Positions 34,891-43,725 of a stretch of 64,000 nt of DNA are shown here, piece after piece. Under the pieces are notes generated by a model. The model ran no database searches and was not told where the DNA came from. It saw only the letters and a program-made list of their open reading frames with translations. Position numbers and translations under genes: made by a program. Origin of the DNA: Desulfopila aestuarii DSM 18488 (GTDB taxonomy: Bacteria > Desulfobacterota > Desulfobulbia > Desulfobulbales > Desulfocapsaceae); the NCBI GenBank assembly GCA_945863875.1, contig CAMBBS010000002.1, positions 62,001 through 126,000 on the forward strand. The letters run 5' to 3'. Numbering within the stretch: position 1 is the stretch's first letter; every line of letters starts with the position of its first letter.

Positions 34891-36930
34891 TCATTTTGAA
34901 TGCGGGGAAAACAACGAGGATATTTTCATTGTCAAGTCAGAATCTCTTATCAGTTTTCTGATCGCAGGCAATATCTTTTCGCTGTCGTTTTTCGTGTTCT
35001 CCATTTCTTTTTGTACCAGATAAGTATCGATTTGTGCAAACCTTCCCGCCAGGTTGGTGCATCCATTAAGAATGATATCCATGTACTCAGAGTTTTTCAG
35101 ATTTTGAACCAGTGGAGTATCGGCGAGAGTCGCTTTTAATACCTTGCTCAAAGAGGCCATTCCGTTCTTTTTGCGGCCACGTCGTTTTTCTCCCCGAAAA
35201 AATCGCTCCAGGATATTGTTCGTTCTTTGCGGCTGAATATACAGAACCCCTTCAGGTGTAACAACAGGCAAAGGATCCGCGAACAATTGTACCCAGTATT
35301 TATCGAGTTGCTTGTCTTCTACAGTACTTTTGAATGTCCTGTAGATCTGAAAAAAGGTTTATTGTCTTTAACTTGGCCACGGAGATGAACATCCATGATT
35401 TCCTCCAGTAAGCGATGGACCTTTTGCAGCCGCCGATAAAAATCAAGATGTAGCCTGTCAAAGGGGAATCCATAACCATTGGATTGGCGAGGCTAATCAA
35501 ACACCCAGTGGATTAACGCATATGTCGTGATCAGGGGGATATGCTCAAGGGAGGTAGCCTGCCATTTCCCGGATTCAAGGCTTGCCTTGATCTCGTCAAG
35601 TGCCTGGGAGGTGGGGTTGATTTTCTGCTCAAGGTATTTTGCTTTCTGTCTCAATAATGACCGGACGTTGAGCTTGCGCAACCGTTTTTGCAGAGCAGTG
35701 TACTCATCCAACAACAAATCCTTGCCTAAGTCGCGAAGAAAATGAAAGTGGCAAATGAAATCGGCCACCCCTGGAAATACTTCTGCAACCGCCGTGACAA
35801 TCCCCCGGCCCATATCATGGACAAGCGCCTGTGGTTCACCGTACTGCTCTTTGATACGCTGAAAAAAGGGGATAAGCAGTTCCTTCTTCTCTGAAGGAAT
35901 TTAGCTAGCATCAAGCACCAGCTCGGAAATCCCATCAAGGCCACAAAACAAATTGGGACTGTCGCCTTCACAGGTCCCATCCACATGGAGCATGTAGCCA
36001 CCTCTTCGTGCCATGAGGTCCCTGAGGCGCGACTGGCTCTGCCGGTGTGCAAGGGCAAGATAAACGATGAACTTTCGCCCCAGATAACTTATTCCCCGTA
36101 CGGATACGAATACATTCTTTGCCGCCAACTCCTTCATAGCTTCCTGATTATTGCGGCAACGAACAAAGAGCGCCATACCCACCTCCACGATGACATCAAA
36201 ACCAAAGGTGCCCCGTTCAGGGACGAGGCTGCGTGACTGTTCCGAAGCGAAAATTGTTTGATCATGTCGGCAGAACAGCACCGTTTCCTTGGCACAAAAG
36301 GCACCGATGTCCATGGTGACCACAGTCTTCGTGCAAGTTTTCTGGACGTGCGGCATGGAACCGCATTTCGGACACTCCTGGGTTTCCGGATAAAAATGTA
36401 CGGTCGGAATTTTCGGGAATAAAGCACCGGCACCGGCAATCAACCTGTCCACGAACTCCTTGAGCAGTATCAGGGCCCTGAATCCGGAGTTTTTTTTCCC
36501 AGTCCATGGTATTCGAAAAATCCTTGGATAGCCGGCAATTCAATTTTGCTCTTTTTAATTTCAGGCAGCACCAGGATCTCTTCCGCGGATATATCATGAT
36601 GTTTGATGACAGCATCCAGGATCATGACTGCCCCTGGATCGGAAAGGGGAATAACGGCCGGTCGGCAGGAGCGTTCCTTTGCCGCACCTGCTTTTCGTAT
36701 ACCGCAGTGTCATCGGAAAAGTAGACATAGACACCGTCACGTTTTTCTCGACAGACACCGGGACAATTGCGGAAATGATGCAGAAAGGATTGTGGCGAAA
36801 GGCCAAGGAGTTCTCCAAGTTGCCTGCCGCTAAGCCCGGCAGGTGCAGAGCTGACCAAATGGACAAAGGTGTTTTTTAAGTTGCCTTGCCTGGAGAAGGA
36901 AACATTTCCATGCTGCTTTGATCGTATCTT
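34891..36930 (-). pseudogene. Decayed transposase-like gene (large, several frameshifts and stops)
   Basis: Fragments in different frames line up as one protein of about 650 residues. An HTH-like start is near 36930-36622 (LSGRQLGELLGLSPQSFLHH, then REKRDGVYVYFSDD). A CxxC segment (YPETQECPKCGS) precedes MLHVDGTCEGDSPNL and LVLDAS at 36452-35901. Next come IVTAVAEVFPGVADFICHFH and IHWVFD at 35813-35493, and NNILERFFRGEKRRGRKKNG at 35286-34891. The acidic residues (VDGTCEGD, a lost D near LVLDAS) fit a DDE transposase. I cannot name the IS family, and no terminal repeats are obvious. It separates the main operon from the fucosyltransferase-like gene. Confidence 0.65.
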
Positions 36931-36948
36931 GATCCAACCGTTTCTTAT

Positions 36949-37851
36949 CTATGCATCCAACCACGATTTACAACAACCACTGGTATCTCCAGCCACATTA
37001 GTAAAAGTGAGCTTTGGATTCAGGCACAGCGAATAAGATGTAACCCTGGAATTAGTCCGAAGAAGATGTGATACGGATGCAAGCAGATATGCATCTCGTA
37101 CCACTTCCAGTCCTTTGCGATAGGGGCTGCCAGGCAACCCGGAATCGTAGTGTCCATGGATTGATGTAGTGCCATCCGATCGAATGCATTCTAGTGCAAC
37201 AATTTTATCCCCATATCGCTGCTGGAATTGCTCTAATGCCGGCAGGTAATCTGTTGCAATAAATATTCGATCTACTCGATTTGCAGCACTGTACTCGTCG
37301 ATCTTTTTGAAATATTCAGTTAGGGACGGCGCACTCCTTTTTTCAAACCCTAGCGCCGTATCGGTAAAACGTGCATGCACACCAATAACATGGAAGTCTC
37401 CGAAAAGTTCTGCTTTGGCGAGTTCGATTTCCTGGCGAATAGACGCTCTTAACCGCACATATTTTTGCATACACAGGTGGTATGTTTCTCTTATACTTTC
37501 CCCATTATACTGAGGCCCTATCTGTGCGGCATCCGGCTTAAAAGCGATCCTGGCGGGAATCTCAGCGAAGCCATTTAATCCAGGCATAACAACCTGTTCA
37601 AAGTAGTACTCCCAGACATTGCTGCCTCTTGATTCTTCAAAAAAAAGCGACTCCTGATCCCAGAACGGCTGGGGGAGCACCCCTGCTGCTTCACAGGTTC
37701 GGATTCCGTTCAAGGTCATAAACATGTTACCAAAGAAACCACATCGCCCGGCGAGGAGCCTTACTGTGTGGTGTTTACAATAGCGAAACCTCAGTTGAAA
37801 GGCACGGCGTCTGGCATGGCAAAGGAAGTCAATAAATCTTTTTTTGGACAT
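36949..37851 (-). CDS. Fucosyltransferase-like (NodZ/GT23-like) glycosyltransferase
   Basis: About 300 aa. The donor-binding motif VIGVHARFTDTALGFE resembles the HxR loop of NodZ/FUT8-type alpha-1,6-fucosyltransferases. IFIATDYLPALEQFQQRYGD and the C-terminal VVRDAYLLASVSHLLRTNSR match their second and third motifs. It lacks transmembrane segments. It is stranded between the decayed transposase and an IS4 remnant but is on the same strand as the operon, and its frame is intact. It may once have been the first gene of the polysaccharide operon. GT family assignment is by motif only. Confidence 0.7.
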   Translation of the reverse strand: MSKKRFIDFLCHARRRAFQLRFRYCKHHTVRLLAGRCGFFGNMFMTLNGIRTCEAAGVLPQPFWDQESLFFEESRGSNVWEYYFEQVVMPGLNGFAEIPARIAFKPDAAQIGPQYNGESIRETYHLCMQKYVRLRASIRQEIELAKAELFGDFHVIGVHARFTDTALGFEKRSAPSLTEYFKKIDEYSAANRVDRIFIATDYLPALEQFQQRYGDKIVALECIRSDGTTSIHGHYDSGLPGSPYRKGLEVVRDAYLLASVSHLLRTNSRVTSYSLCLNPKLTFTNVAGDTSGCCKSWLDA

Positions 37852-37984
37852 TATTGAAAAATAATCTAGGGCAAGCGATGTTATTTAATTTTATAAAATC
37901 GAAATGTTAACTATTTTTTGATGCTGTATACTAAAAACTGAAGCGTCTTTTAAAAAATATCCTGGAAAAAGCCCCACAGCTAGA

Positions 37985-39002
37985 ATCCAGGTGCAACAGG
38001 CCTCTACAAATGGATTTTAACGATCGGCTCAATGGTCTCATCTTCTTTCATCTGGAAAAGCATACCTCCGGTAGGCATCTCATCCAGAATCTGAAGGAGG
38101 ATGACTTTTCAAGAATTCATTCTTTGAGGCTAAGAATGACAGAGGTCTTGAACAATTTGTCTATGTCTTCAATGCGCTGCAAGAACAGGCGCGTACAGTC
38201 TTGCCGCAAAAATTCCCCGAACTCGGCCAATTGATGGCTCCTTGATTGACTCTGTCCTCTCCATGACCTGGGCCGATTATCGAGGTGGTGCCAAAAAAGC
38301 AAAAACCCACATCGGGTTTGACATCAATCGCGGCATCCTGCGGAAAATAGTCCTTACCGCCGGTATAATGATGGTGAGCGGCCATTTGTCAGCAGAATAC
38401 TGCTGCCGGGCGAAACCGGAGTCCTTGATCGCGGATATCAGCAGCACAAAAATTTTGACCTTCTCCAGTCAGAAGGAAAGCACTCCGTCTGTCGTATCAA
38501 AGCAAATACCACAAAAACATGCTTGGAAAAGGTCCCTCTATGAAAAGATTCTATTGTCATCTATGACGCAAAGGTTCTTCGCGGCCAGCAAGGCATCAGT
38601 CAGACTGAAAAACCATGGCGACTCGTCAAGTATGATATTGACGGCATACGATACTGGGTTGCCTCAGATCGTTTCGATCTGACCGCTGAGCAAATTGCCT
38701 TCATAGACAAGCTTCGTTGGGATATTGAGACATTCTTTGCCTGGTGGAAACGACATCTCAAAGTGTATCATCGTATTTCAACAAGCCCGCATGGATTGAT
38801 GATCCAGATGCTTGCCGGGCTGACCACCTCTCTTTTGCTCGCCATCTATTGCTATGAGGAGCATGGAGAATCAGTCAGTATCAAAAGGGTTCGGCAGCTG
38901 CGAAACAAAAGCCACAAGAAATCCCGGACCGCTGAATCCCAAGGGTCTGATATGAGACTCCAAGGCAACAATTCACCCGCGAAACCCTATGCAAGTCCTT
39001 AA
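37985..39002 (+). pseudogene. Decayed IS4-family transposase
   Basis: Pieces in several frames reconstruct an IS4-type DDE transposase. HTSGRHLIQNLKEDDFSR comes from the N-terminus, FVYVFNALQEQARTVLPQKF follows, then IDSVLSMTWADYRGGAKKAK containing the first catalytic D. Near the end, VASDRFDLTAEQIAFIDKL and RWDIETFFAWWKRHLKVYH carry the YREK-like region with the catalytic E. At least two frameshifts and internal stops are present. The right end reaches an element copy that holds an intron remnant. Confidence 0.75.
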
Positions 39003-39010
39003 CCGGACAT

Positions 39011-39053
39011 TACTGGGACATACTACGAATTAACGCTTTATCAATTAGTATTA
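39011..39053. repeat. 3' portion of a short palindromic element interrupted by intron copy 2
   Basis: On the minus strand, TAATACTAATTGATAAAGCG ... GTAGTATGTCCCAG. It joins to TAATCTGGGGACA at 39480-39492 across the intron. Together they make the short form of the element, related to 40954-40997. Confidence 0.65.
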
Positions 39054-39479
39054 GTCGAGTCGCCCTGGGGAATCTCACCCCCAGGCTCTCACAGTTCCGG
39101 ACGTGAGTCTCTCGACTCATCCGGCTCCCCATGTCCCCTTCTCAGTAAGGTTTGCATTACTCTGAGGTTCCTCCCATCTCTGGTTGACCAATAAGTAATT
39201 TCAGACATGTTACCCCTTCGCTCTACCTCCACTCCGCATCGGTACTCTCATCCTTGTGGGGTCTCCACTCGGATTTCTTCCTTAGCATCGGAACGACAGG
39301 TTTCCACGTTCCATACCTGACCCAGTCTTGCCGGGCCTTTTCCCTAACGCTCACCACCATGGTTCTTTACCACAGCAGCTCAAGGTGGTTTGGTGCCTGC
39401 TCCTGCAAGCCGACTCCGAGGGACCTACCCTCATCTTTCGTGTAGTTACGAACAAAACTTTCTTGCTCTCGTGGCACAC
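39054..39479 (-). mobile_element. Group II intron remnant without reverse transcriptase (copy 2)
   Basis: 426 nt. On the minus strand it begins GTGTGCCACGAGAGC and ends GGGCGACTCGAC, identical at both ends to copy 1. It keeps an extra internal part (GGAAACCTGTCGTTCCGATG, GATGCGGAGTGGAGG) that I recognise as domain I-type sequence of bacterial group II introns. The domain V-like hairpin is at 39093-39128. No reverse transcriptase is present. A few ORFs across it are accidental. It sits at the same internal position of an element as copy 1. Confidence 0.68.
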
Positions 39480-39506
39480 TGTCCCCAGATTATCCCCCTC
39501 GATAAC

Positions 39507-39713
39507 CTAAAGCTTGAACTCACCCTGCATGGGTATGGGCTCTCTTGAAGGATGGTTGGCCATTTTGTGAAAGAACTGAATAAAGTCGGTAAATTGGTTT
39601 GTTGCCTCGATTGTTCCAGGATTCTCCGCGAAAATCTTTTTCTCCAATGATTTGAATTCATCAGTTCGGGAGAAAGCAAGCAATTCTTTTTTGGCCTGAT
39701 CAGAAAGTTTCAT
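39507..39713 (-). CDS. Small protein, partner of a nucleotidyltransferase
   Basis: 68 aa, charged and helical (SDQAKKELLAFSRTDEFKSL, IEATNQFTDFIQFFHKMANH). No family is recognised. Its start overlaps the end of the nucleotidyltransferase gene by 4 bp (ATGA), which indicates a two-gene cassette. The size and pairing fit a toxin-antitoxin or similar module. Related two-gene arrangements with DUF6036-like or AbiEii-like nucleotidyltransferases are known, but which partner is toxic is not clear here. Confidence 0.7.
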   Translation of the reverse strand: MKLSDQAKKELLAFSRTDEFKSLEKKIFAENPGTIEATNQFTDFIQFFHKMANHPSREPIPMQGEFKL

Positions 39714-40258
39714 GAAAAGTCCTTTTTCAGGGAGGCCAGCAAGGTTTGTTTATCAAAGAGTAAAAAATACTCGTCGAGAAGTTTCCAGTCAATAAGCCTT
39801 TTCCTTTGCAACTGATACTCAAGCAACAGCCGCATATCATATATGTCGGCAGCCTCCCTTTGCGTATCATTGGCAATGGCTTGAACCTTGAGGCCGATTA
39901 TATCCTCTGGAGAAAGCACGGGGATCATATATTTATTGAACACCCTGAACCTTTCCACTCTCGACAGCATTTCTTTTGAGATCGTCTTCGAAGCATGAAG
40001 AATGTCAATACTTCCAAATAGCTTTAATCCTGATATATATTGCGATAAATGCGGGGACCGGTGAACACATGAATACATGCAGCCAGTGAGAATTTTATCT
40101 GCTTTGTCGAGGTCTTCGACAAGGAGCAGGATGTCAAGATCCATGGTGGCTCGAAGAATGCCCATAATCCCCAGCGCAAATCCCCCAATCAATCCATAAT
40201 GCAGCTCCTCTTTCTCGAAAGAAGACATGACTTTTTCAAAAACAAGTTGAAAATCCAT
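39710..40258 (-). CDS. AbiEii/MNT-like nucleotidyltransferase domain protein
   Basis: 182 aa. The nucleotidyltransferase fold is shown by LIGGFALGIMGILRATMDLD followed by ILLL: a GG-x-RxTxDLD pattern typical of AbiEii/DUF1814-like and related proteins. A later PVLSPEDIIGLKVQAIANDT with QREAADIYDM matches the helix that carries a K and D in the same group. It is encoded with a 68-residue partner. A cellular role in cleavage-free RNA or protein nucleotidylation is known for related antitoxins and toxins; the role here is inferred. An element copy lies just upstream at 40299. Confidence 0.78.
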   Translation of the reverse strand: MDFQLVFEKVMSSFEKEELHYGLIGGFALGIMGILRATMDLDILLLVEDLDKADKILTGCMYSCVHRSPHLSQYISGLKLFGSIDILHASKTISKEMLSRVERFRVFNKYMIPVLSPEDIIGLKVQAIANDTQREAADIYDMRLLLEYQLQRKRLIDWKLLDEYFLLFDKQTLLASLKKDFS

Positions 40259-40298
40259 GAGTGGACACCTTTATGGACCTGGATTGTTTACTGATCTG

Positions 40299-40326
40299 TG
40301 GGTTAATCTGGGGACAGATTAACCCA
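40299..40326. repeat. Element-derived perfect hairpin at the 3' end of the YdcF-like gene
   Basis: TGGGTTAATCTG and CAGATTAACCCA are perfect 12-bp arms around GGGA. The TAA stop of the gene at 40319 lies inside the right arm. It could act as a transcription or mRNA-end structure. Confidence 0.7.
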
Positions 40327-40942
40327 GCAAAAAAGCCTCCTTAAAAACCCTCTGGACCTTTTTCAAAATTGGCGCATCGAGCAGTAATTGGCCGGAGACG
40401 TACTGTCCGGTCATCTCGATGATACTGCCCCAGAGCTTAATCGCCTCATTGGGGTATTGCACCAGGTTTTTGCTAAATCCCTGTTCCTCTTTTACGGAAA
40501 AGCCCTGGATGCTGACGTCCTGGCCGGCAAGCCAGAGCGAGGCGCGCATAAGAAACATCGCCCGTGGGAGATGGTAGCTTGACGTGACCACGATGGCCGA
40601 CCGCAGCTGGTTGTCCTGGATGGTCTGGATCGTTTGGTAAACATCCTCGAAGGTCGACCTGCTCTCGCCGCCGGGCAGTGTACTGATGTTTTCCGGTGCA
40701 CCGTTCTTTATCAGGAGTTCTTGAAGGTGTGGGGCAGTCGTACTGATCACCATAAAGCGCGGCGCCAGATCATCCTTTATGAGGTCAATGCCTGTGATTA
40801 TACGCCGGCTGCCACCGGGAAAGACGACAACAAGGTCTGCCGGTTCGAGCGTCACAGTACTTTTGGCAAAATAGACGGCGGTGCTTGTCTGTATCACTGC
40901 CACAAGACAGAGGAGACAGACGATGAGTATGATGGCTTTCAT
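40319..40942 (-). CDS. YdcF/SanA-like DUF218 membrane-anchored protein
   Basis: About 207 aa. The N-terminal signal anchor IILIVCLLCLVAVIQTSTA is followed by a DUF218 domain: ADLVVVFPGGSRRIITGIDL, then GAPENISTLPGGESRSTFED and AIVVTSSYHLPRAMFLMRA. These match the ElyC/SanA/YdcF fold, associated with envelope integrity or lipid-carrier metabolism. Its stop codon lies in an element-derived hairpin and another perfect element hairpin lies 12 bp upstream of its start. It shares the strand with the Sat/CysC-like gene. Confidence 0.85.
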   Translation of the reverse strand: MKAIILIVCLLCLVAVIQTSTAVYFAKSTVTLEPADLVVVFPGGSRRIITGIDLIKDDLAPRFMVISTTAPHLQELLIKNGAPENISTLPGGESRSTFEDVYQTIQTIQDNQLRSAIVVTSSYHLPRAMFLMRASLWLAGQDVSIQGFSVKEEQGFSKNLVQYPNEAIKLWGSIIEMTGQYVSGQLLLDAPILKKVQRVFKEAFLLG

Positions 40943-40953
40943 TTGTTATTTTT

Positions 40954-40997
40954 AATCTGGGGACATAATACGTTCATTTTTATTATGTCCCCAGATT
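40954..40997. repeat. Short perfect palindromic element between two genes
   Basis: AATCTGGGGACATAATA and TATTATGTCCCCAGATT are perfect 17-bp arms with a 10-base loop. It fills the 60-bp gap between the Sat/CysC-like stop and the YdcF-like start. Confidence 0.85.
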
Positions 40998-41002
40998 ACA
41001 GA

Positions 41003-42700
41003 TTAGACCACATACCCCTGCTCTTCCAGATACAGCAATATTTCCTGCACCGCTTCCATGGGCGTCATGGTGGTTGTATCGATCGTCAGCTCGGGGTTGG
41101 AGGGGGGAATATAGGGATCGGTGATGCCGGTGACGCCTTTTACCTTGCCGGCCCGCGCCTTGGCATACAAGCCCTTGCGGTCGCGCTGTTCACAGACCTC
41201 GAGGGGAGTGGCCACGTGCACCTCGATATAGCCGCCGTAGCGGGAGATCAGTTCCCGGTTGGCCTGCCTCGATTCCTCGTAGGGGGCGATTGGCGCACAG
41301 AGGGCGATGCCGCCGTTTTTGGTGATCTCGCTGGCGACAAAACCGATGCGGGTAATATTCAGATTGCGGTGTTCCTGGGAAAAGGTCAGCTCGGAGGAGA
41401 GGTTTCTGCGGACGATATCGCCGTCGAGCAGGGTCACCGGACGATCGCACATCTCCATGAATTTGACCAGCAGGACCTTGGCAATGGTCGATTTCCCCGA
41501 GCCAGAGAACCCGGTCATAAAGATCGTGAAGCCCTGTTTGGACCGGGGCGGGAAAGAACACTGCAGCTGATCGACCACCTCGGGGTAGGAGAACCAGGTC
41601 GGCACATCCTCACCGGACACCAGCCTGCGGCGCAATTCTCGCGATGAAATGGTCGCCACCTCCGCTTCCTCGACCTGTTCGAGCACCACGTACTTTTTCA
41701 ATTCCGTGTGATAGCCCATTTCCCGCTGGGGCACCATGGCGATACCGGTTTCTTTTACATAGGCCGCGACCATCTCCTGGGCGGCGCCGCGTCGGTAAAA
41801 ACGCCCTTCGCCGTCGCTGGCGGCCTGGGGATCGGCATGGTCAGCGGCGACCATAAAATGGCTGCAGCCAAAATTTTTGCGGATAATCGCCTGCCACAGG
41901 GCCTCTTTCGGTCCGGCCTTCCGGCTGGCAAAGGGGGTCAGGCCAAGCTTGATCATGTTGGGCGGAAATTTTTGCGTGAAGGCCTGATAGCAGCGAATCT
42001 GGGTATAATAATCGAGATTGCCCGGATGGCTCAGGTCGGCCACCGGCTGCAGAAAAATGGCTGCTCCCGCTTCGCGTGCCGCGGCAATAACCATCTCCCG
42101 ATGGGCACAGTGCAGATACTCGTCGGTATGAAAGCCGAGCACCTTGCGCCAGCCGTTCATGGTGAAGGAGCGCACCGTCTCGGACGGACTGAGGCGCAGA
42201 TGCTGAAAGTCATAGTGGATCGGCAGGCTGACACCTTCCAGCCGGCCGGAGATATACCAGTCACCAACCCGGTCGTAGAGCTGCCGCACCCCCGGATGGA
42301 GCGCCGGATCGTCGGTACCATAGACCGACAGGGCCTCCTTTTTCTTGTCCGGCTGCCAGATTTCTTCGACGGTCAGAAGGGCCAGGAGAAATCCTTCCTC
42401 ATCATTGAGGGCAACTCGATTGCCGACCGTCAGTCCGGCAGCAATCTTTTCAGGCACATCGAGACAGATGGGCATCGGCCAGACGGTACCATCGGCCAGC
42501 CGCATATTCTCGACCACCGAATCGTAATCCTCCCGGCAGAGATAGCCGTTCAACGGATACAGCCCACGGTTCAGCAAGAGTTCGAGATCACACAACTGCC
42601 GCGATGACAAATCTATCAACTTACAGTCCAGTGCCTCGGCGCGCAGCGCTTCAACCCGCCGGAAATGGACAAGCAGGCTCTCTGAATAATTTTGATCCAC
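41003..42700 (-). CDS. Sulfate adenylyltransferase-like / APS kinase fusion with altered sulfurylase motifs
   Basis: 565 aa. Residues 1 to about 385 are an ATP-sulfurylase-type domain, about 390-565 an APS kinase with intact P-loop GFSGSGKSTIAKVLL, followed by LLDGDIVRRNLSSEL and GVTGITDPYIPPSNPEL. This would make PAPS for sulfation. In the sulfurylase domain the usual QTRNPxHRAHE is GFHTDEYLHCAHRE: only the HxxH pair survives and the sulfate-binding Q and R are gone. The GRDHAG motif is VAADHADP. The domain may therefore be inactive or use another substrate, while the kinase part appears functional. Element copies flank the gene on both sides. The substrate of the product is not indicated by the neighbours. 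Confidence 0.88.
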   Translation of the reverse strand: MDQNYSESLLVHFRRVEALRAEALDCKLIDLSSRQLCDLELLLNRGLYPLNGYLCREDYDSVVENMRLADGTVWPMPICLDVPEKIAAGLTVGNRVALNDEEGFLLALLTVEEIWQPDKKKEALSVYGTDDPALHPGVRQLYDRVGDWYISGRLEGVSLPIHYDFQHLRLSPSETVRSFTMNGWRKVLGFHTDEYLHCAHREMVIAAAREAGAAIFLQPVADLSHPGNLDYYTQIRCYQAFTQKFPPNMIKLGLTPFASRKAGPKEALWQAIIRKNFGCSHFMVAADHADPQAASDGEGRFYRRGAAQEMVAAYVKETGIAMVPQREMGYHTELKKYVVLEQVEEAEVATISSRELRRRLVSGEDVPTWFSYPEVVDQLQCSFPPRSKQGFTIFMTGFSGSGKSTIAKVLLVKFMEMCDRPVTLLDGDIVRRNLSSELTFSQEHRNLNITRIGFVASEITKNGGIALCAPIAPYEESRQANRELISRYGGYIEVHVATPLEVCEQRDRKGLYAKARAGKVKGVTGITDPYIPPSNPELTIDTTTMTPMEAVQEILLYLEEQGYVV

Positions 42701-42711
42701 TTTTTTACCTT

Positions 42712-42819
42712 TTTAATCTGTAATCTGGGGACAGAATAAAATTATCGACGCACACCAGTTATTATTCTGAAGACAGAATACGATAAATTTTATCATGTCC
42801 CCTGAATAATGCAGATTAA
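42712..42819. repeat. Full palindromic element between flavodoxin and Sat/CysC-like genes
   Basis: About 105 bp. Left end TAATCTGGGGACAGAATAAA, centre CGACGCACACCAGTT, right end TATCATGTCCCCTGAATAA then TGCAGATTAA. The right end is a variant also seen at 19721. It occupies almost the whole intergenic gap. Confidence 0.8.
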
Positions 42820-43251
42820 CTACAAATCAGCAGCCACTTCCTTGCCATAATCATGGGCCATTTTGATACCGCCACCCATTGACGCGGCTTTCAGCATCAG
42901 GGGGCCGCCGACCATATCCATGCCGAAGACGTTTTTCATGGTCTGGAAGATTCGATCAGCTGCTTCACCACTCCAGCCGTAGGACCCGAAAGCGCCACCT
43001 TTTTTGCCCTGCAGCCCGGCCTTTTCCGCAAGGAACAAAAAGGATTTCATCCTGTTGACCATCTCGCCATGATAGGTGGATGAGCCGAAGATGTAGCCGT
43101 CGTAACCGGCAATATCGGCTTCCGTCTTCATATCATTCACATCCTTTAGGACTACATCGGCCATCGCAAAACGCAGGCCTTCGGCAATCAGCTCGGCTAT
43201 TTTCTGGGTTTCTCCGGTCCTGCTGGCATAGACTATCAGGATTTTTGGCAT
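42820..43251 (-). CDS. Flavodoxin
   Basis: 143 aa, the length of short-chain flavodoxins. The FMN phosphate loop is VYASRTGETQKIAELIAEGL, the second loop is IFGSSTYHGEMV, and the third is GGAFGSYGWSGEAADRIFQ. It should carry electrons as a low-potential shuttle in the cytoplasm. It sits beside a glutaredoxin gene on the same strand. The stop codon lies directly at the edge of an element copy. Confidence 0.92.
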   Translation of the reverse strand: MPKILIVYASRTGETQKIAELIAEGLRFAMADVVLKDVNDMKTEADIAGYDGYIFGSSTYHGEMVNRMKSFLFLAEKAGLQGKKGGAFGSYGWSGEAADRIFQTMKNVFGMDMVGGPLMLKAASMGGGIKMAHDYGKEVAADL

Positions 43252-43282
43252 ATTTTTCTCCTTTTTCTGATTTACAATAATC

Positions 43283-43372
43283 TTAATCTGGGGACATAAT
43301 AAAATTGACGATGCACACCGGTTGTTAATCTGAGGCCAGATTACGCTATTTTTTGTTATGCCCCCAGATTAA
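43283..43372. repeat. Full 90-bp palindromic element between glutaredoxin and flavodoxin genes
   Basis: The reference copy. Left end TTAATCTGGGGACATAATAA, centre GACGATGCACACCGGTT, right end GTTATGCCCCCAGATTAA. Its right end encodes the last residues and the stop of the glutaredoxin gene. Confidence 0.85.
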
Positions 43373-43610
43373 ATGCCACATTATTCAGGTAAGCAATAAT
43401 ATCATCACTTTCATACATGGACACATCGCCGTCTATCAGGAAGGGAACCATTGCCTTGCCGCCGACCTGCAGCACTACTTCCCGTCCCGGTGTTCCTGGT
43501 GACGCATCGATTACGGTAAAGCCTTTGCCCTCCTTCAGGCCGGTTTTTTCCGCTGCGGTGAGTACTTTTTTACAAAACGGGCAGCTGTCTCTCATGTAGA
43601 GTTTTATCAC
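43356..43610 (-). CDS. Glutaredoxin
   Basis: 84 aa with the redox motif CPFC at residues 10-13 in RDSCPFCKKVLTAAEKTGL, the cis-proline region GGKAMVPFLIDG and the C-terminal YESDDIIAYLNNV. It reduces disulfides or glutathionylated proteins, fitting the glutathione synthetase gene 1.8 kb away on the same strand. The last residues, FNLGA and the stop, are encoded by an element copy (TTTAATCTGGGGGCATAA), so the native C-terminus was altered after the last helix. Confidence 0.93.
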   Translation of the reverse strand: MIKLYMRDSCPFCKKVLTAAEKTGLKEGKGFTVIDASPGTPGREVVLQVGGKAMVPFLIDGDVSMYESDDIIAYLNNVAFNLGA

Positions 43611-43631
43611 TTTATTACCTTTTTGGTTTGT

Positions 43632-43720
43632 TTAATCTGGGGACAGAGTAAAATTAACGATGCACGCCGGTTATTAATCTGACGACAGAATACGTTTATT
43701 ATTATCATGTCCCCAGATTG
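43632..43720. repeat. Full palindromic element between ABC permease and glutaredoxin genes
   Basis: Left end TTAATCTGGGGACAGAGTAA, centre AACGATGCACGCCGGTT, right end ATTATCATGTCCCCAGATTG. It fills the 115-bp gap. Confidence 0.85.
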
Positions 43721-43725
43721 ACCCA

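Noticed and set aside
41003-42700. The Sat/CysC-like fusion as proof of dissimilatory sulfate reduction
   Set aside because: Dissimilatory Sat is a stand-alone enzyme with intact motifs; this fusion has altered sulfurylase motifs and a kinase domain that points to PAPS and sulfation instead.
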